NCBI GenBank assembly: GCA_002367635.1 | Contig: DFDI01000115.1 | Span: 1-17,164, forward strand | Direction: 5' to 3' | Origin: Betaproteobacteria bacterium UBA3031 | GTDB taxonomy: Bacteria > Pseudomonadota > Gammaproteobacteria > Burkholderiales > Eutrophovitaceae | DNA: 17,164 nucleotides | Made by a program: the position numbers and the translations under genes | Part shown: piece by piece, positions 14,531 to 17,164 of the stretch | Layout of the letters: every line of letters starts with the position of its first letter | Numbering within the stretch: the first letter of the stretch is position 1 | The notes under the pieces: model-generated | What the model saw: only the letters and a program-made list of their open reading frames with translations | The model's database searches: none | What the model was told of the DNA's origin: nothing

Positions 14531-15130
14531 ATGATGACGCTCTACTCGGGCACGACTTGCCCTTTTAGCCACCGATGCAGGATTGTTTTATACGAAAAAG
14601 GTATGGATTTTCAGATTGTAGACGTTGATTTGTTCGATAAGCCGGAGGATCTGGCTGTGATGAATCCTTACAATCAAACACCCGTTTTGGTAGAAAGAGA
14701 TCTTGTACTTTATGAATCAAATATCATTAATGAGTACATTGACGATCGCTTTCCACATCCGCAATTGATGCCGGCTGATCCTGCTCTTAAAGCAAGAGCT
14801 CGATTGTTTTTGTTTCGCTTTGAGGAGGATCTTTTTTCTCATATTCCAGCCATCGAATCTGGAACGGCGCGTCAGGCTGAGCAGGCGAGAGCTCAGGCTC
14901 GAGATGGCTTGATACAAATTGCTCCAGTTTTCTTGCGCCAGAAATATATATTGGGTGACGAATTTTCTATGCTTGATGTGGCTATTGCGCCCCTACTTTG
15001 GCGGCTGGATCTTTACGGTATTCAGCTGCCTAAACAAGCAGCTCCACTCATGAAGTATGCTGAGCGGTTATTTAGCCGTTCTGCTTTCGTTGAGGCATTA
15101 ACGCCTTCAGAAAAGGTGATGCGTAAGTGA
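14531..15130 (+). CDS. sspA: Stringent starvation protein A
   Basis: SspA is a glutathione S-transferase-like protein that binds RNA polymerase and affects stress and stationary-phase transcription. The 199-residue protein has the thioredoxin-like N-terminal domain (SGTTCPFSHRCRIVL, NPYNQTPVLVERDLVLYESNIINEYIDDRFPHP). The helical C-terminal domain has YILGDEFSMLDVAIAPLLWRL. It follows petC by 49 bases, the standard gammaproteobacterial order, and may be read from the pet promoter. AAGGGG stands about nine bases before the ATG pair. The stop overlaps the sspB start. Confidence 0.95.
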   Translation: MMTLYSGTTCPFSHRCRIVLYEKGMDFQIVDVDLFDKPEDLAVMNPYNQTPVLVERDLVLYESNIINEYIDDRFPHPQLMPADPALKARARLFLFRFEEDLFSHIPAIESGTARQAEQARAQARDGLIQIAPVFLRQKYILGDEFSMLDVAIAPLLWRLDLYGIQLPKQAAPLMKYAERLFSRSAFVEALTPSEKVMRK

Positions 15131-15534
15131 AGGTGTTGCCCTCAACTTCGCCTTATCTTATTCGGGCTATATATGATTGGTGTTGTGATACATCTCAAAC
15201 GCCGTATCTTTCGGTTCGGGTGTCGGAATCATCGAGTGTTCCTATGGAGCACGCTCAGGATGGCGAAATTGTTTTGAACATTGGCGCAGGTGCGACAAGA
15301 GATCTTCGAATTGAAAATGAGGCCATCACTTTCTCGGCGCGTTTTAATGGGGTGCCTCGGGAAATTTATGTCTCCATTAAGGATGTAAAGGGGATTTTCT
15401 CTCGCGAATCTGGACAAGGACTGGCATTTGATTTACAAGATAGCCCAGAGCAGGAGAGCCCAAATATTGAGGAAAAGAAACTGGTCGATCCAGTTAGTAT
15501 TTCGTCGAAGAAAAGGTTAAAGATCGTTAAGTAG
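15127..15534 (+). CDS. sspB: ClpXP protease specificity-enhancing factor SspB
   Basis: SspB is an adaptor that delivers ssrA-tagged proteins and RseA fragments to ClpXP. The 135-residue protein begins at GTG, overlapping the sspA stop. The substrate-binding core has SPYLIRAIYDWCCD, TPYLSVRV, EIVLNIGAGATRDL and SFSARFNGVPREIYV-type strands (here ITFSARFNGV). A flexible acidic linker follows (about 100-125), and then the ClpX-docking tail KKRLKIVK, comparable to the LRVVK end in E. coli. Confidence 0.95.
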   Translation: MKVLPSTSPYLIRAIYDWCCDTSQTPYLSVRVSESSSVPMEHAQDGEIVLNIGAGATRDLRIENEAITFSARFNGVPREIYVSIKDVKGIFSRESGQGLAFDLQDSPEQESPNIEEKKLVDPVSISSKKRLKIVK

Positions 15535-15561
15535 CCAATTAGTGATCGAAGCATTTATAAT
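15532..15561 (+). promoter_or_regulatory. Putative promoter for the first tRNA-Thr
   Basis: TATAAT at 15556-15561 ends ten bases before the tRNA. The best -35 candidate, TAGCCA (15532-15537), lies 18 bases upstream and matches four of six positions. It overlaps the end of sspB. Confidence 0.45.
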
Positions 15562-15571
15562 CAGTACTTCA

Positions 15572-15647
<76 letters not shown>

Positions 15648-15891
15648 AACTGCTCTGCTGTCGATGGTCCTCATGATGGCATGTCCCGACGACCTGACGT
15701 TTATGGTGGGTCGCGCAGCGTGAATATCGATGATAAAAGGAAGAACAGGTTCTAAAGAGAAGGCCGACGAGGCTCTGAAGACTCGGCTCAGGAGATCTGT
15801 AAAGTCAGCGATAGGCTCACCACTGACCTAACTCGGATGTCTATAATACAAGGTGTGAAGATAACAATAAGGGTGCGGATGGATTTATTGC
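15648..15891 (+). other. Non-coding spacer splitting the tRNA cluster
   Basis: No convincing gene is seen in this part of the 311-base stretch between tRNA-Thr and tRNA-Tyr. It holds two long-range complementary pairs: GCCGA (15763-15767) with TCGGC (15783-15787), and GTCAG (15804-15808) with CTGAC (15823-15827). A lone TATAAT lies at 15842-15847. The longest ATG frame seen near its start is about 19 codons and looks random. In E. coli the same two tRNA genes are only a few bases apart. Confidence 0.5.
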
Positions 15892-15909
15892 CAGGCCGTG
15901 CCTGTTTTT
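15892..15909 (+). terminator. Intrinsic terminator upstream of tRNA-Tyr
   Basis: CAGGC (15892-15896) and GCCTG (15900-15904) form a GC-rich five-pair stem with loop CGT, followed at once by TTTTT. It would end transcription coming from tRNA-Thr or from a promoter within the spacer. The stem is short. Confidence 0.55.
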
Positions 15910-15913
15910 AGCG

Positions 15914-15942
15914 TTGACAATGACAGTTTCGACTGGCAGAAT
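15914..15942 (+). promoter_or_regulatory. Stable-RNA promoter for tRNA-Tyr/Gly/Thr(-tuf)
   Basis: A perfect -35 TTGACA (15914-15919) is 17 bases from CAGAAT (15937-15942). A GC-rich discriminator, GCGCC (15946-15950), comes just after, as in stringently controlled rRNA and tRNA promoters. Transcription would start about ten bases before the mature tRNA-Tyr. It lies only five bases after the terminator. Confidence 0.7.
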
Positions 15943-15958
15943 TTAGCGCCGCAAAATC

Positions 15959-16042
15959 GGAGGGGTTCCCGAGCGGTCAAAGGGATCAGACTGTAAATCT
16001 GACGCGCAAGCTTCGGTGGTTCGAATCCACCCCCCTCCACCA
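15959..16042 (+). tRNA. tyrU: tRNA-Tyr (anticodon GTA)
   Basis: This 84-base class II tRNA has acceptor GGAGGGG pairing with CCCCTCC, anticodon GTA at 15993-15995, and a long variable arm (CGCGCAAGCTTCG region). It has T loop TTCGAAT, discriminator A and encoded CCA. Its sequence and position match the tyrU slot before glyT. Confidence 0.96.
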
Positions 16043-16101
16043 TATAAATCTTTATGATTCATAGGGTTGCGAAATTGTTGTCGTCTCTACGCAAGTTACA
16101 G

Positions 16102-16176
16102 GCGGGTATAGTTTAGTGGTAGAACCCCAGCCTTCCAAGCTGGATGACGCGAGTTCGATTCTCGCTACCCGCTCCA
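16102..16176 (+). tRNA. glyT: tRNA-Gly (anticodon TCC)
   Basis: The 75-base cloverleaf has acceptor GCGGGTA pairing with TACCCGC, anticodon stem CCAGC/GCTGG with loop CTTCCAA, T loop TTCGATT, discriminator T and encoded CCA. It is close to E. coli glyT and sits in the same order. Confidence 0.96.
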
Positions 16177-16215
16177 AGCTGCTAAGGCGTTGCTCGAAGG
16201 GTGGTTGGAATGCAG

Positions 16216-16291
<76 letters not shown>

Positions 16292-16540
16292 TAATGAAGT
16301 GGGGCGGAATTCGTTGAGTGATTAGGCGTTAAAAATATTTTTGGCAGAAAGCAGTGATTAAAATTGCCAATTCAGGGTTTAAAGAATTTAGGGCTAAAAA
16401 AGGTTGTAGATAGAGTCGTTAGGATGCGAGTAATTATGCTCAAGGCCTAGTAGGGCTTGGAGGTCGCAAGGCAGTCGGTTTGATGCGTTAAGGCTAAAGT
16501 AATCAAAGTTGTATTAAGTAGAACGAAGGAGAGGCCAACA
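16292..16540 (+). other. Leader region between tRNA-Thr and tuf
   Basis: No gene is seen here. The stretch contains a hairpin CAAGGCC-TAGTA-GGGCTTG (16441-16459) with one internal G-G mismatch and no T run after it, so it is not an intrinsic terminator. No strong promoter is apparent. It is probably the tRNA-processing spacer and tuf 5' leader. Confidence 0.4.
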
Positions 16541-17164
16541 ATGTCCAAAGAAAAGTTTGAGCGTACGAAACCCCACTTAAATGTTGGGACCATCGGCCAC
16601 GTTGACCACGGTAAGACGACGCTAACAGCGGCGATCACGAAGGTCTGCGCGGAGGCTTATGGTGGCGAGTTTAAAGATTTTAGTGCCATTGATAATGCGC
16701 CGGAAGAGCGTGCGCGCGGGATTACGATTTCGACTTCGCACGTTGAGTACGATTCAGCTGAGCGTCACTATGCGCACGTTGATTGCCCGGGACACGCGGA
16801 TTACGTGAAGAACATGATCACGGGTGCGGCGCAGATGGATGGTGCGATTTTGGTGGTTTCGGCAGCGGATGGCCCAATGCCACAAACCCGCGAGCACATT
16901 CTTTTGTCAAAGCAGGTTGGTGTGCCTTACATCATCGTGTTCCTGAACAAAGCGGACATGGTTGATGACGAAGAATTGCTTGAATTGGTCGACATGGAAG
17001 TTCGAGAGTTATTGGATGCTTACGATTTCCCGGGTGATGACACGCCGATCGTTGTGGGAAGTGCGTTAAAAGCATTGGAAGGCGACACGTCTGACATTGG
17101 CGCGCCTGCAATTGTTAAGTTGGTTGAGACGCTGGACAGCTATATTCCAGAGCCTGTCCGGGCG
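16541..17164 (+). CDS. tuf: Elongation factor Tu, N-terminal part
   Basis: EF-Tu brings aminoacyl-tRNA to the ribosome with GTP. The first 208 codons are present and the frame is still open at the window end. The G motifs are all visible: GHVDHGKTT (19-27), the switch I region EERARGITIS, DCPGHADYVKNM (81-92), NKAD (136-139) and SALKA (174-178). AAGGAGAGG stands about six bases before the ATG. It lies 249 bases after tRNA-Thr(GGT), without an obvious terminator between, so co-transcription with the tRNAs is plausible. This is the tufB-like copy by position. Confidence 0.98.
   Translation, partial: MSKEKFERTKPHLNVGTIGHVDHGKTTLTAAITKVCAEAYGGEFKDFSAIDNAPEERARGITISTSHVEYDSAERHYAHVDCPGHADYVKNMITGAAQMDGAILVVSAADGPMPQTREHILLSKQVGVPYIIVFLNKADMVDDEELLELVDMEVRELLDAYDFPGDDTPIVVGSALKALEGDTSDIGAPAIVKLVETLDSYIPEPVRA

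Noticed and set aside
16447..16638. Minus-strand frame over the start of tuf
   Set aside because: It is the reverse shadow of the highly conserved EF-Tu coding sequence and spans its ribosome-binding site.

Overview
The window reads as a stretch of chromosome from a gammaproteobacterium that oxidises reduced sulfur. Three things support this: conserved gammaproteobacterial gene orders (aroQ-accB-accC-prmA, petABC-sspAB, and thrU-tyrU-glyT-thrT-tuf), ubiquinone hydroxylase Coq7 together with an ISP/cytochrome b/c1 complex, and a thiosulfate-oxidation cluster (soxXYZA). No transposase, integrase, phage gene or CRISPR array is visible. The genus cannot be named from the sequence alone.

Layout. 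1-1578 (+): the 3' part of an atypical SDR/epimerase-like gene (cut by the window edge), a protein made only of the DsbD alpha domain, and a membrane-anchored TlpA-type thioredoxin. 1700-6329 (+): from a clear -10 element, aroQ, accB, accC, prmA and a zinc-ribbon DUF3426 membrane protein, followed by gcvH. 6502-9039 (-): moaC, soxX, soxY, soxZ and soxA in that transcription order, apparently one operon. 9083-11257 (+): a BepA-type periplasmic M48 protease and coq7. 11271-11693 (-): the OsmC-family protein YhfA. 11911-15534 (+): petA, petB, petC, sspA and sspB. 15572-17164 (+): tRNA-Thr(UGU), a 311-bp non-coding stretch with a terminator and a new stable-RNA-type promoter, then tRNA-Tyr, tRNA-Gly, tRNA-Thr(GGU) and the 5' part of tuf, which runs off the end.

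How the genes fit together. SoxXA joins thiosulfate to the SoxY swinging-arm cysteine and passes electrons to c-type cytochromes. The cytochrome bc1 complex (PetABC) draws on the quinone pool that Coq7 helps to make. The DsbD-alpha/TlpA pair belongs to periplasmic thiol reduction, which both cytochrome c maturation and SoxY chemistry need. soxB, soxCD, soxVW and the DsbD membrane domain are not in the window, so they must lie elsewhere or be absent.

Several starts had to be moved. moaC and petA appear to start at TTG. soxZ, petB, coq7, gcvH, the DsbD-alpha gene and the BepA gene start downstream of the longest open frame.

Points of most interest: the DsbD alpha domain without its membrane domain; the moaC-soxXYZA unit without soxB or soxCD; a SoxY ending in GGCGEE; a 28-codon membrane peptide frame and a perfect palindrome between gcvH and soxA; tandem 10-bp repeats upstream of petABC; and the interruption of the classic thrU-tyrU-glyT-thrT-tuf cluster, whose first tRNA carries a G-G acceptor-stem mismatch.
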